Of a stretch of DNA of 64,000 nt, positions 17,280 through 25,859 are shown one piece after another. Source of the DNA: Corynebacterium sp. CNJ-954 (lineage in GTDB: Bacteria > Actinomycetota > Actinomycetes > Mycobacteriales > Mycobacteriaceae); the NCBI RefSeq assembly GCF_001942345.1, contig NZ_MKKI01000046.1:108703-172702 (forward strand), in the 5' to 3' direction. The notes under the pieces were generated by a model that was not told where the DNA came from, did no database searches, and was given only the letters and a program-made list of their open reading frames with translations. The position numbers and the translations under genes are program-made. Position 1 is the first letter of the stretch; every line of letters begins with the position of its first letter.

Positions 17280-17297
17280 ACGTCAGTCACGGCCGGA
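17280..17297 (+). repeat. 18-bp element also present upstream of the dihydroxyacetone kinase gene
   Basis: ACGTCAGTCACGGCCGGA occurs here, just upstream of the LacI-type gene, and again exactly at 33553-33570 upstream of the fused dihydroxyacetone kinase gene. Both copies lie in promoter regions in the same orientation relative to the gene. Confidence 0.5.
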
Positions 17298-17319
17298 ACC
17301 GTCGACTACCATGGTCGTC

Positions 17320-18474
17320 GTGAATCGCTCCAGTAACCAGGGTCGGCAAGGCAGACAGGGCCGGAGGGGCACCCTGGCCTCCATCGCCGCGGAACTGGGT
17401 GTCTCCAGGACAACGGTATCCAACGCGTACAACCGTCCGGAGCAGCTCTCTGTCGACCTGCGCGAGCGCATCATGCGCACCGCCGAGCGGATGGGTTACT
17501 CCGGTCCGGACCCGACGGCCCGCTCCCTGCGGACCCGTCGCGCCGGTGCCATCGGTGTGCTGCTCACCGACGACATGACCTACGCTTTCGAAGACCAGGC
17601 GTCCCTGGAGTTCATGTCAGGGGTCTCCGAGGCATGCGTGGGCATGGACACTTCAATGCTGCTGATCCCGGCGGGCGCAGAGACCGCCGAGGAGGACCGT
17701 CCCGCGTCCCTGGTGAACCAGGCGGTCGTGGACGGCTTCATCGTCTACTCTGTGGCCGCGGACGATCCTTTCCTCACCTCGGTGACCAGCCGCAACGTCC
17801 CCACGGTGATCTGTGACCAGCCCGCCGACGACCACGGCGTCAACTTCGTCGGCATCGACGACCGTGAGGCGATCCGCCCGGCCGCACAGGCACTGGTGGA
17901 CGCCGGCCACCGTCATGTCGGCATCCTGTGCATCCGCCTCGACCGCCGTCCGAACAACGGGCCGGTGAGCGCCGGGCGACTGGACAAGGCGCAGATGCAC
18001 GTCCAGAGGGGCCGTGTCCTCGGAGCACTGGCAGTGCTGGAGGACGCCGGGATCAGCAGGGAGGACGTCCCGGTCATCGAGCGCCACATCAACAACCCCG
18101 ACACCGCCCGCAGCGCGGCCGCCGAACTGCTGGAGAACTACCCCGATCTCACGGCGGTCATCTGCACCACGGACAGCCAGGCTCTCGGGGTGCTCGACTA
18201 CGCCGACGACGCGGGTATCGACGTACCCGGTGATCTGTCGGTGGTCGGGTTCGACGGCATCGCGCGTGCGCGGTTCCGCGGTCTCGCGACCGTGGAACAG
18301 CCCAACCGTGAGAAGGGGTTCACCAGTGGCAACGTACTCGCCGCACTGATCGGCCGGAACACCGAAGCCACGCGCCGGGAACCCGCGACCGAATGGGCGG
18401 AGCCGGAGTCACGGATCATTCTCCCGACGCGTTTCCTTCCGGGGCGGACTGTCGGTCCTCCCGCAGCTCGCTGA
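17320..18474 (+). CDS. ipsA: LacI-family transcriptional regulator, IpsA-like
   Basis: A 384-residue LacI/GalR protein: after a basic N-terminus comes the HTH LASIAAELGVSRTTVSNAYN and hinge helix, then a periplasmic-binding-like sensor domain (GAIGVLLTDDMTYAFED ... DLSVVGFDGIARARF). From memory, the C. glutamicum gene between otsB and the znu-like operon (cg2910) encodes IpsA, which activates inositol phosphate synthase when inositol is present; this gene has the same position. GTG 17320 is used because TACCAT (17307-17312) ends 7 nt upstream; ATG 17311 in the same frame is the alternative and lacks a Shine-Dalgarno. The 3' end overlaps the convergent otsB by 59 bp. Confidence 0.78.
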   Translation: MNRSSNQGRQGRQGRRGTLASIAAELGVSRTTVSNAYNRPEQLSVDLRERIMRTAERMGYSGPDPTARSLRTRRAGAIGVLLTDDMTYAFEDQASLEFMSGVSEACVGMDTSMLLIPAGAETAEEDRPASLVNQAVVDGFIVYSVAADDPFLTSVTSRNVPTVICDQPADDHGVNFVGIDDREAIRPAAQALVDAGHRHVGILCIRLDRRPNNGPVSAGRLDKAQMHVQRGRVLGALAVLEDAGISREDVPVIERHINNPDTARSAAAELLENYPDLTAVICTTDSQALGVLDYADDAGIDVPGDLSVVGFDGIARARFRGLATVEQPNREKGFTSGNVLAALIGRNTEATRREPATEWAEPESRIILPTRFLPGRTVGPPAAR

Positions 18475-19372
18475 CCGCGGCCACCGACGCGGCGTCGACG
18501 ACCCCGCCCTCGCGGTCTCCCTGGCGGAGAAGCCGGGCCTCGGCGAGACGTGCGAGGGTCTCAGCCATCGCTTCCGGGTCAGAGAGACGTCGGTGGGCGG
18601 CGGTCTCGCCGTCGCCGATCCGGATGCCTACGTCGGGACGGCCCGGGTGCCCCCCGTCCCCGGCAGGTGTGAGCCCCTGCTGGTCGAGAACGCGCAGGGC
18701 TGTCTCGTCGGTGACGTCGTCCCCGGCGAAGACGACGGCGTCCGGCTGCGTCCGGTCGATGTACGCCTCGAGGTAGCTGCCTTTGGTGACCGGTGACACG
18801 GACACCTCGACGATGTCCTTGCCCGGGGTCACGGTGACACCGTCGAGTTTCTGGGCGGCGAGGCGGAACTCCTCGTAGGCGGTCAGACCGGTCCGCCGGT
18901 CTGCGGCTCCACGGATATGCAGACCGACCGCGAACGGTTTACGCTCCACCCACATCCCGGAATCCCGGGTGGCGAAGTCATCGGCCATCCCCGCGAGTGT
19001 GGAGAGCAGGGCACGTTGGTCATCGTCGAGACCGGAGCTGGTGGCGTCGGCCGGTTCGGCACCGTGGCTCCCGACCAGCAGGATGTCACCGGGGGAAGGA
19101 GAGGCCACGGCGGTGACCTCGGCGACGGGTTCGAGGATCTCGAGGTTGCGTCCGGAGAGCAGCATCACGGTGGTGCCCGCACAGGTGGCGAGTCGGTCGA
19201 GGGCATCGCGCGCCCCGGGAACCATCCGGACGGACAGCGGGTCGGTGGAGAATCCGGCGAGGGTGCCGTCGAAGTCGAGGGCGACGAGCAGGTGCGGGAC
19301 CTCAGCGAGGTACTGGACGTCGTCGGTGGAGACGGTGGGCAGGGGGCCGGTGGTGACGGAGTCGTCGGTCAT
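18416..19372 (-). CDS. otsB: Trehalose-6-phosphate phosphatase
   Basis: OtsB dephosphorylates trehalose 6-phosphate made by OtsA. The 318-residue HAD-family enzyme has motif I LVALDFDGTLAGF, motif II LLSGRN, the cap segment WVERKPFAVGLHIR, and the late DVTDETALRVL block (acidic metal ligands in AGDDVTDE). A C-terminal extension of about 45 residues is poorly conserved. TACGCT (plus 19380-19385) ends 7 nt before the ATG, so it probably has its own leaderless promoter besides possible readthrough from otsA. Confidence 0.94.
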   Translation of the reverse strand: MTDDSVTTGPLPTVSTDDVQYLAEVPHLLVALDFDGTLAGFSTDPLSVRMVPGARDALDRLATCAGTTVMLLSGRNLEILEPVAEVTAVASPSPGDILLVGSHGAEPADATSSGLDDDQRALLSTLAGMADDFATRDSGMWVERKPFAVGLHIRGAADRRTGLTAYEEFRLAAQKLDGVTVTPGKDIVEVSVSPVTKGSYLEAYIDRTQPDAVVFAGDDVTDETALRVLDQQGLTPAGDGGHPGRPDVGIRIGDGETAAHRRLSDPEAMAETLARLAEARLLRQGDREGGVVDAASVAAVSELREDRQSAPEGNASGE

Positions 19373-19396
19373 GCCGTCCAGCGTAGCGGCGCCACG

Positions 19397-19969
19397 TCAG
19401 GGCGTCGCGAGGAACTCGACGAATCGCCCGGTCTGCCAGTTCGACGGGTCGTCATCGGTGCGGGTCAGCCGGAGTTCGTCCTCGCTGGGGGTGCTCCACC
19501 GCAGCGTGGGAGCCTCCCCGTCACCTTCGCCACCTTCGCCACCTTCGCGATCAGCGGCACCCTCGCCCAGAAGGGCCACGAGACGCTCGGCCAGCGAGGA
19601 GTCATTCGGCAGGCACTCGGTGCCACCGGATTCACCACTGATGTCACGGGCGCTGAATCCGGGGAAACGGACCCGGTCGTTGTCGAGCCACTCGACGTCG
19701 CCGCTCAGCGACATGCATCCAGCCGCCCCGGTGACCGTACTTCCGCCCAGCGCAAGCCACGTACGGGCCTGGTCGGTCTGGGACAGCGAGGAGGCCACCG
19801 CGGTGCCGGAGTCGGCGAGATCGGCGTCCTCCACACGGCCGACCTGCCAGCGTATGTCCGCCAGCTCGCCGGGGATGTCGGACCCGCAGGAGGCGAGCAG
19901 GACGCTTCCGGTCAGGACGACGCCACCGAGTGCTGTCCGTAGGGCCCCGCGTGTCAGGCGCTGGCTCAC
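19397..19969 (-). CDS. META/HslJ-like domain lipoprotein between otsA and otsB
   Basis: A 190-residue predicted lipoprotein with signal peptide and lipobox LLASCGS. The mature part has a META-like pattern: IRWQVGRVEDADLADS near the start, LALGGSTVTGAAGCMSLSG in the middle, and VRFPGFSARDI followed by a Cys. A short EGG-type tandem repeat (about residues 150-160) comes from a CACCTTCGC triplet-like DNA repeat. The GTG start overlaps the otsA stop (GTGA). The long upstream frame inside otsA is not coding. From memory, C. glutamicum also has a small gene between otsA and otsB. Confidence 0.75.
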   Translation of the reverse strand: MSQRLTRGALRTALGGVVLTGSVLLASCGSDIPGELADIRWQVGRVEDADLADSGTAVASSLSQTDQARTWLALGGSTVTGAAGCMSLSGDVEWLDNDRVRFPGFSARDISGESGGTECLPNDSSLAERLVALLGEGAADREGGEGGEGDGEAPTLRWSTPSEDELRLTRTDDDPSNWQTGRFVEFLATP

Positions 19970-21645
19970 TCGTCCACCGTGCCTGCGTCGGAGTCGGGGT
20001 CGGAGTCGGTGCCTACGCCGGTGTCTGGGTCGGCGCCGTCGAGCACGCCGGGGTCCAGCACGGCGAGGAAGCGACGGGCCCAACCATGCACGTCGTGGGA
20101 CCGGACCTCCTCCCACATCTCCTGCATGCGGGCCTGTTTGTCGTCGTCCGGCGAATCGATGGCCTTCATGATCGCGGCGGCGGTGGACTCCACGTCGTAG
20201 GGGTTGCACAGGTAGGCGTTGGGGAGCTGGGTCGCCGCACCGGTGAACTCACTGAGCACCAGGGCCCCGGAGCCGTCGGAATGACTGGCCACGTACTCCT
20301 TGGCGACGAGGTTCATCCCGTCCTTCAACGCGGTCACCAGCATCACGTCCGCTGCGGCGTAGAGGGAGACCAGCTGGGCGAACGGCATGCTCGCGTGGGA
20401 GTAGTGCACCACGGTGTGCCCCAGACTGCCGTAGGCGCCGTTGATACGCGACACCGTGCGCTCCACGTCTTCGCGGGTCCGGGCGTAGGAGTCGAGGCGT
20501 TCCCGGGACGGGGTCGCGACCTGGATGAGACAGACCTCGTCCGGATTAAGCAGCCCCTGGCTGAGCAGCTGCTCCAGAGCCTTGAGCCGCTGATGGATGC
20601 CCTTGGTGTAGTCCAGCCGGTCCACCCCGGCGAGGAGGATCTTCGGCGAGCCCACGCGTCGACGCAGGGCACTCGCCGCAGACACCGTCTCCGGGGCCGT
20701 GGCCTTGGACTGGACGCCCTCGGTGTCGATGGAGATCGGGAACACACCGACCTTGACCTCGCGGCCGTCCTCGGTGCGCACGGTTCCGGCGACGGCATCC
20801 CGCCGTGGCAGGCGGGCACCGCGGATGTAGGACACGCCGGACTCGTCGGTGCCGGCTGCACCGTCGTCGGTGAACGTCCCCTCGCCGTCCGCGCCGCAGG
20901 CGTCACCTTCGCCGACCTTGGCGAAGGTCACGTCCCCGCCGAGTGCGCGCAGCGTGTAGAGGAAGTTCCAGGCTGAATCGGGGGTGTGCAGTCCGATGAG
21001 GTCGGCGCCGAGCGTGCCCTGCAGGACGTCCCAACGCCACGGGAGCTGACGGAACAGTTCCGGGGCGGGGAAGGGGATGTGCAGGAAGAAACCGATCTTC
21101 AGGTCCGGTCGCAGTTCGCGGAGCAGACCGGGGACCAGGTGGAGCTGGTAGTCCTGCACCCAGACCGTGGCACCGGGCGCGGCGGCCTCTGCGGCGGCCC
21201 GGGCGAAACGTTCGTTGACGGTGCGGTAGGCGCGCCACCACGACCGGTGGAACTCCGGGTGGACGATCAGGTCATGGTAGAGCGGCCATAGTGTGTCGTT
21301 CGAGAACCCCTCGTAGTAGGTCTGGAACTCCGAGGTCGTGATGTTGACCGGCACCAGCGAGATGCCGCCGTCCATCTCCGGGAGATCCGAGACGTGGACT
21401 TCCTCCTCCGGGGAGTCCGCCGTGGCACCGGGCCACCCGACCCAGCTGCCCTGGCTGCTCTCCAGGACGGGACGCAGGGCGGTGACCAACCCGCCGGGGC
21501 TGGGCGACCAGGTCACCCTCCCCTCCCGGTCGACGGACCGGTCCACCGGCAGCCGGTTGGCGACCACGACCATGTCACTTGTGGGAACAGTCCCCGCCGA
21601 CGACTCTCCGTGGGCGTCGTATGTTCGGTCATCTCCGGCAGTCAC
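19966..21645 (-). CDS. otsA: Trehalose-6-phosphate synthase
   Basis: OtsA joins UDP-glucose and glucose 6-phosphate, the first step of the OtsAB route to trehalose, which corynebacteria also need for trehalose mycolates. The 559-residue GT20 enzyme shows MVVVANRLPVDRS, SPGGLVTALRPVL, GSWVGWPG, WVQDYQLHLVPGLLRE, FFLHIPFPAPELFR, GVDRLDYTKGIHQRL and LKDGMNLVAKEYVA. An insertion with Gly/Asp-rich sequence (about residues 290-330) is unusual. GTG 21645 is chosen because AGGGGAG lies 8 nt upstream; the longer frame to 21930 runs through the next gene. Confidence 0.94.
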   Translation of the reverse strand: MTAGDDRTYDAHGESSAGTVPTSDMVVVANRLPVDRSVDREGRVTWSPSPGGLVTALRPVLESSQGSWVGWPGATADSPEEEVHVSDLPEMDGGISLVPVNITTSEFQTYYEGFSNDTLWPLYHDLIVHPEFHRSWWRAYRTVNERFARAAAEAAAPGATVWVQDYQLHLVPGLLRELRPDLKIGFFLHIPFPAPELFRQLPWRWDVLQGTLGADLIGLHTPDSAWNFLYTLRALGGDVTFAKVGEGDACGADGEGTFTDDGAAGTDESGVSYIRGARLPRRDAVAGTVRTEDGREVKVGVFPISIDTEGVQSKATAPETVSAASALRRRVGSPKILLAGVDRLDYTKGIHQRLKALEQLLSQGLLNPDEVCLIQVATPSRERLDSYARTREDVERTVSRINGAYGSLGHTVVHYSHASMPFAQLVSLYAAADVMLVTALKDGMNLVAKEYVASHSDGSGALVLSEFTGAATQLPNAYLCNPYDVESTAAAIMKAIDSPDDDKQARMQEMWEEVRSHDVHGWARRFLAVLDPGVLDGADPDTGVGTDSDPDSDAGTVDE

Positions 21646-21704
21646 GGCGTCGTCTCCCCTTAGGGTGCTCGAGGGTCGGTGTTCTCGGGTATGTGGTCGC
21701 CAGA

Positions 21705-22064
21705 CTACTCGCCGGTGGTCTTCTTCGCGGCTGCAGACTTCGTGCTCTTCGTCGCCGTGGTTTTCTTGGCTGCGGCCTTCTTCGCCGGTGCCTTCTTGGT
21801 CGTTTTCTTGGCTGCGGCCTTCTTCGTGGCCTTCTTCGCAGCCTTGGGGTTCTTCGCCTCTTCTTCGGCGGCGGCGTCCGCGGCGACCTTGCGGTGGATG
21901 AGCCCCTCCGGCTCGACGCCGAGCATGCACATCAGCGTGGCGGCGTCGAGGAAATCATCGGCGTAGGTGGCGACGATCCGCTGCGCGGCCTTCGCGGTCT
22001 CCTCTTCCACGGTGTGCAGGGATTCTGCGCTGGTGGTGTGGTTGTCGCTGACCTTCGGCGGCAC
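21705..22064 (-). CDS. Small protein with Lys/Ala-rich histone H1-like tail
   Basis: A 119-residue protein. Residues 1-65 form a compact acidic domain (EEETAKAAQRIVATYADDFLDAATLMCML). Residues 70-119 are made of KKAAAKK, KKTTKK and AKK repeats typical of histone H1-like or nucleoid-binding tails. It could bind DNA or anionic envelope polymers; neither is shown. GTG is preceded by AAGGGAG. From memory, an equivalent gene lies between thrE and otsA in C. glutamicum (cg2906). Confidence 0.75.
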   Translation of the reverse strand: MPPKVSDNHTTSAESLHTVEEETAKAAQRIVATYADDFLDAATLMCMLGVEPEGLIHRKVAADAAAEEEAKNPKAAKKATKKAAAKKTTKKAPAKKAAAKKTTATKSTKSAAAKKTTGE

Positions 22065-22105
22065 TGATTGCTCCCTTACAAGACGATACGGCGTAAGAGT
22101 TCAGT

Positions 22106-23719
22106 CTAACTCCCCGAACCGTCCCGCGCACTTTCCCGGTCCCGCTGTCTCTGGTGGGAACGGCGGGGGTCGGGGAGCCATGGTGTTCCCCCACGTCGCT
22201 GGCGCAGGACATTCCAGTGCATCGGCGGCGTGACCGATCCGCCCGGGCGGCGTCCGCGGGACCGACGTGCCGGAGGACGGCGCAGGTCGTTGTACCGATA
22301 CAGGATCCGGGGGCGACGCAGGCGACGGGCGATCCACTCGCCGAGGACCACGCCGGCCGCCAGGGCGGTGGCCGTGGCCAGTGCGATACCCAGGTTCGAG
22401 ATTCCGACGACGAACTGGTCGGTCAGCATCGAGTACATCCCGCGGTACAGGGCGAGGCCGGGCAGCAGGGGGGTGATGCCGACGATTGCGGTGATCTGCG
22501 GCGGAATCAGGTAGCGGCGGGACAGCAGGCCACCGGCCAGACCGACGAAGGTGGCCGTGATGCCCGCGGCGGTCACATCCCCGGTGTCCAGCTGGACCTG
22601 CAGGAACCGGTACAACGAGTAGGCCACCAGCGCGGTGAACGTGGCGACCACCAGCGCCCGGCGCTCGCAGAACGAGGCGATGGCGAAGAACATCGCCGCC
22701 CCGACCCCGCCGAGGATCTGTACGGCGGCACCGCCGAACGTCCCCTGGGTGCTGGAGGTGTCGATCGGCGGCAGGGTGATGCCCAACCGGCTGGTCAGCA
22801 TCAGGCCCATGGCGATGCCGGAGATGATGCCTCCGGTCATCAGCACCGTCTCGAAGAACCGTGCCGAGGACGTGACCGGTGCGCCGGTGACACCGTCCTG
22901 CAGGGCCTGGACCAGGGTCAACCCGGCGAGCATGGCGACGATGCAGGACGCGATCACCAGTGACGGTGACAGGTAGTGGTCCAGCGCCCGGGCGAAGCTG
23001 AACGTGAGGGCGGCGGGGATGGTCGCGATGATGCCGCCGGTGAGGTTCTGGAAGAACAACGGCAGGGACTTCGACGCCAGCCACACGTTCGTGGCCATGA
23101 TGATGATCGACGTGATCGTGGCGATGAGGGCGACGAGAGGCTCGCCGCCGAGCATCAGTGCCACCGCGCCGGCGAACCCGCCCCACGCCAGCGTCGCCCA
23201 CCGGATGCGGTAGGGCGGGGGACTGGTCTCGATGTCGGTGAGGATCTTGCGGGTGAGTTCGAGTTCGGTGGCGCCGTTGACGATGGACCGGATCAGGCGG
23301 TCGACTTCGGTGAGACGCGAGAAGTCGCTGTTGAGCGCGTGCACCACCCGGAAGGTGCTGATCGGGGTCGTCGAATCCGTCGACGACGAGTAGATGGTGA
23401 TGGTGTTCAGGGTGATGTCGACGTGGCAGCCGTAGAGGCCGTAAGCCGAGGTGACCGCCTTGACCTGGGCCTTGGCGTCCGTGTTGCCCGTCCCGGCGGA
23501 CAGGAGGAGGTCCCCGATGCGTGCGGCGGTGTCCATCACCAGATGGACCTGGGCGGTGTCGGTGAGGTCGACCGGGGCCAGTGGGGAGGGAGGCGGAGCG
23601 GTGCGGATCGTGTCGATGGTCGACCTGTTTCCGCTGAACAGCATGGCGGACACCTTGTTCCTCAGTGACGTGAGGCGCTTGTTGTCGCCCCGGTCGTCGC
23701 CGCTGTACTCACCGCTCAC
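22106..23719 (-). CDS. thrE: Threonine/serine exporter
   Basis: A membrane exporter closely similar to C. glutamicum ThrE: APPPSPLAPVDLTD, MDTAARIGDLLLSAG, AVTSAYGLYGCHVDITLNTITI and EVDRLIRSIVNGAT in the cytoplasmic N-terminal half, then about ten transmembrane segments with LVQALQDGVTGAPVTSSARFFE and TPLLPGLALYRGMYSML, ending VVLGEWIARRLRRP. The C-terminal 60 residues are basic and low complexity. GTG 23719 has GGGGAG 4 nt upstream and gives 537 residues; an upstream GTG at 23773 is possible but lacks a site. Confidence 0.93.
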   Translation of the reverse strand: MSGEYSGDDRGDNKRLTSLRNKVSAMLFSGNRSTIDTIRTAPPPSPLAPVDLTDTAQVHLVMDTAARIGDLLLSAGTGNTDAKAQVKAVTSAYGLYGCHVDITLNTITIYSSSTDSTTPISTFRVVHALNSDFSRLTEVDRLIRSIVNGATELELTRKILTDIETSPPPYRIRWATLAWGGFAGAVALMLGGEPLVALIATITSIIIMATNVWLASKSLPLFFQNLTGGIIATIPAALTFSFARALDHYLSPSLVIASCIVAMLAGLTLVQALQDGVTGAPVTSSARFFETVLMTGGIISGIAMGLMLTSRLGITLPPIDTSSTQGTFGGAAVQILGGVGAAMFFAIASFCERRALVVATFTALVAYSLYRFLQVQLDTGDVTAAGITATFVGLAGGLLSRRYLIPPQITAIVGITPLLPGLALYRGMYSMLTDQFVVGISNLGIALATATALAAGVVLGEWIARRLRRPRILYRYNDLRRPPARRSRGRRPGGSVTPPMHWNVLRQRRGGTPWLPDPRRSHQRQRDRESARDGSGS

Positions 23720-23881
23720 TCGACTCCCCGTTCTCTCACCAGCCTGGTGCTGTCGGTCGTTCTTCCCGGCCACACTCTACGGTAGATGATCCTGATTCGA
23801 TCAGGGGGCTGCGCTGCTGATAGAGTCGTCGGCTGAAACCCGGTGGCGACACCGTGGGCGGCGCTGATGCCGTCGGTTTCC

Positions 23882-23954
23882 GCTGGAGTGGCGCAATCGG
23901 TAGCGCAACGGTCTTGTAAACCGTAGGTTGCGAGTTCAAGTCTCGTCTCCAGCT
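23882..23954 (+). tRNA. tRNA-Thr (anticodon TGT)
   Basis: The acceptor stem GCTGGAG pairs with CTCCAGC. The anticodon stem ACGGT/ACCGT carries the loop CTTGTAA (anticodon TGT, reads ACA), and the T arm is GCGAG-TTCAAGT-CTCGT. CCA is not encoded. The gene is the left border of an accessory-looking region. Confidence 0.95.
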
Positions 23955-24049
23955 CAACTACCTGCATAGATGCACAAGGTCCCGGAGACTTGATCGCCGG
24001 GGTCGCTAATTTACCGCTGGTTTTGCTTCGCTCCTGCCGCCCAGCGGCA

Positions 24050-24301
24050 TTACAGAATCGACGCCACGTCCACCAGCTCGGGAAGTATGTAGAAGCGCTC
24101 TGTTACCCCGCCGCGGCGGTGTCCGGCAAAGCGGGAACACGCATCCAACCCGCCGCTCTCGGCGGTGGGCACCCCACCATCGAATCCCACTACGCCGCTC
24201 CTGTACGCCATTTTCCGGCCCTGAAACCCCTCTCCACTACCCGTGAAAGCACCCAAGGCCACGGCAACGGGGCGCCCGTCGCCGGGAATCCGGTGAACCA
24301 T
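24050..24301 (-). pseudogene. Possible tyrosine-recombinase C-terminal remnant
   Basis: The stretch 23955-24445 has no intact gene. On the minus strand a frame ends with RFAGHRRGGVTERFYILPEL. This resembles the C-terminal box of phage integrases (GHxxxxxTxxxYxHPEL: His, Thr, catalytic Tyr), although the expected His after Tyr is Leu. The rest of the frame is not integrase-like. A position 95 bp from a tRNA fits an integrase, but the match is short. The overlapping plus-strand frame at 23990-24388 looks non-coding. Confidence 0.35.
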
Positions 24302-24445
24302 CCGGACGTCCTCCCGTTAGTGGCGCCTCAGCAGGGTCGTAAGCGCGGCGATCTGGGTCACCAGCGCCACCACTGGGTAAGAAGATGAGGTGCACAACCT
24401 CACTAACTTGGATCACGAAGAAATCCAGTCGCTACTATGATTCCT

Positions 24446-24901
24446 ATGGCGCGCAGCAGGCACAGCAAAGATGGGGGAAAGATTTCCTGGGGAATCATAT
24501 GTGCGTGGTTATTCTGTGCTGCGATCTTCTTGTATTCGCTGGTCGGGTTTTTGACGGGGCACTCCCCATTTGCCTCAGAGGCAGGCGTTGGAATGCTGCT
24601 GTCCGGGGGTATGGCTCTTATGGGGCTTACAGCGCTGCCGGTGTTTGATCGGTGGGACACGTCGACAACCTCAGCTATCCCGAACATCCCAAGGTGGCTT
24701 CTTCTCATCGCGGGTATGGGGCTCTGGTGCGCGGCGCCTCTGGTGTTACTGGCCGGTGGATACAGCTGGACCGATAGCCTGGGCAGCCGCTCGTGGCGCC
24801 GGTTGCCGGTGTGGTTGCTCGCGATGGGCGCCTGGGGTGCCAGCCTCTTGGCGCTGTCGGTTCCCGTTCGAGAGTTCCTCAAGAACAGTCGCCGCCGGTG
24901 A
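24446..24901 (+). CDS. Hypothetical four-helix membrane protein
   Basis: A 151-residue protein with a basic start (ARSRHSKDGGK) and four hydrophobic helices: near residues 15-38, 46-66, 87-110 and 122-143. It ends in a basic NSRRR tail. No family is recognised. ATG 24446 is set by TACTAT (24433-24438), which ends 7 nt upstream (leaderless); ATG 24437 lies inside that box. Confidence 0.65.
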   Translation: MARSRHSKDGGKISWGIICAWLFCAAIFLYSLVGFLTGHSPFASEAGVGMLLSGGMALMGLTALPVFDRWDTSTTSAIPNIPRWLLLIAGMGLWCAAPLVLLAGGYSWTDSLGSRSWRRLPVWLLAMGAWGASLLALSVPVREFLKNSRRR

Positions 24902-24991
24902 CCGCAAAAAAGAGCAGCGGGACGATCAGCGCGCGAACGTCGATGGTTGGGCGCTAACGAACGAGGTTTCCGTGTCCCCCTGGGTGAGGGG

Positions 24992-25402
24992 TCAGTCCGT
25001 GCTGACCCAGGCACCCGGAATCTCGCCCACCTCAGCGAGGGTGCGCGGTTGATTGTCTGTGAACCGGGGCGCTGTCCAGCGGATCTGGCCCGCGGCTGCT
25101 TCGTGCACCTGGCCCGGGATGTTGTCCCCGGCCATGTAGTCCCACACCAGCATCATCGCCAGCTCTGCCTCGGTTAGGCGGTCATGATCGAGCAGCGGGC
25201 GGGCGCCCACTTCGTACCCGATGAGCGCCTCGCCCGCGGCGTGTACTGCGCGGAGGACGACGTGGAAAATACAGCCCTCGCCCAGCCATAAGGCAACAGG
25301 GGTGAGCTCGAATTCGGCATGTTCGTCCTGAATCAGTTCGAGCTTGGCAGAGATGATCGCGCGGGTGTTCGCCAGGTTCACATCGGGGGTCTCCTCTATC
25401 AT
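24992..25402 (-). CDS. Hypothetical protein
   Basis: A 136-residue soluble acidic protein with no recognised motif. It contains a segment with alternating hydrophobics (FHVVLRAVHAAGEALIGYEVG) and a Trp-containing C-terminus. AAGGGAG precedes the ATG. It is the last of four minus-strand genes (from 28408) separated by 12-80 nt, possibly one transcript. Confidence 0.6.
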   Translation of the reverse strand: MIEETPDVNLANTRAIISAKLELIQDEHAEFELTPVALWLGEGCIFHVVLRAVHAAGEALIGYEVGARPLLDHDRLTEAELAMMLVWDYMAGDNIPGQVHEAAAGQIRWTAPRFTDNQPRTLAEVGEIPGAWVSTD

Positions 25403-25481
25403 GGCTCCCTTCTAGCCGTTCTGTAGCGAATGCGAAACCCCCTCCAGGTTCCAACGGACATGGCGGGGGTTGGGAGGGGGG

Positions 25482-25790
25482 TCAGTCGCGGTGTTCTCCG
25501 TCCGGAGTTCGCCGGTTGAACGGCTCCAGGTACGACGTCGCAAACACGACGGCATGGAAACCTGTCAGGAAGAAGATCAACCAGGAACCCGTCGCCACGA
25601 AAGTGTCATCGATAAGGGGCACGACGATGCAGAGGGCCAGCGTCACAAGGATGCTGCCGCGCAGGTACGTCTTCGCGGTGATGGTGACCGTGAAGAAGTT
25701 CGCGCGGCTTAGGAGGCGCAGAAAGACGGTCGCCATGAGCATCGCGAACAGGTAAACGCCTCCGAGGCCAGCGCCAGGCAACGCTTCCAT
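25482..25790 (-). CDS. Hypothetical three-helix membrane protein
   Basis: A 102-residue protein with three hydrophobic segments (residues about 10-28, 46-62 and 68-90) and a charged C-terminal tail (PFNRRTPDGEHRD). AGGAAAGGA lies just upstream of the ATG. It follows the Pro-rich gene at 25860 by 69 nt on the same strand. No family is recognised. Confidence 0.6.
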   Translation of the reverse strand: MEALPGAGLGGVYLFAMLMATVFLRLLSRANFFTVTITAKTYLRGSILVTLALCIVVPLIDDTFVATGSWLIFFLTGFHAVVFATSYLEPFNRRTPDGEHRD

Positions 25791-25859
25791 CTCGGTCCTT
25801 TCCTAGCAGGGCGGGGCGGGAAGTGTCAGCGTATCTGACGCCGCCCCGCTGCGGGACGG

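Noticed and set aside
16906..17310. Long N-terminal extension of the LacI-type gene
   Set aside because: It runs opposite the metal-binding protein gene and through the divergent promoter; the HTH and -10 box place the start at 17320 or 17311.
23990..24388. 132-codon plus-strand frame after tRNA-Thr
   Set aside because: No ribosome site, no -10 geometry and no motif; the minus strand shows the more suggestive recombinase-like end.
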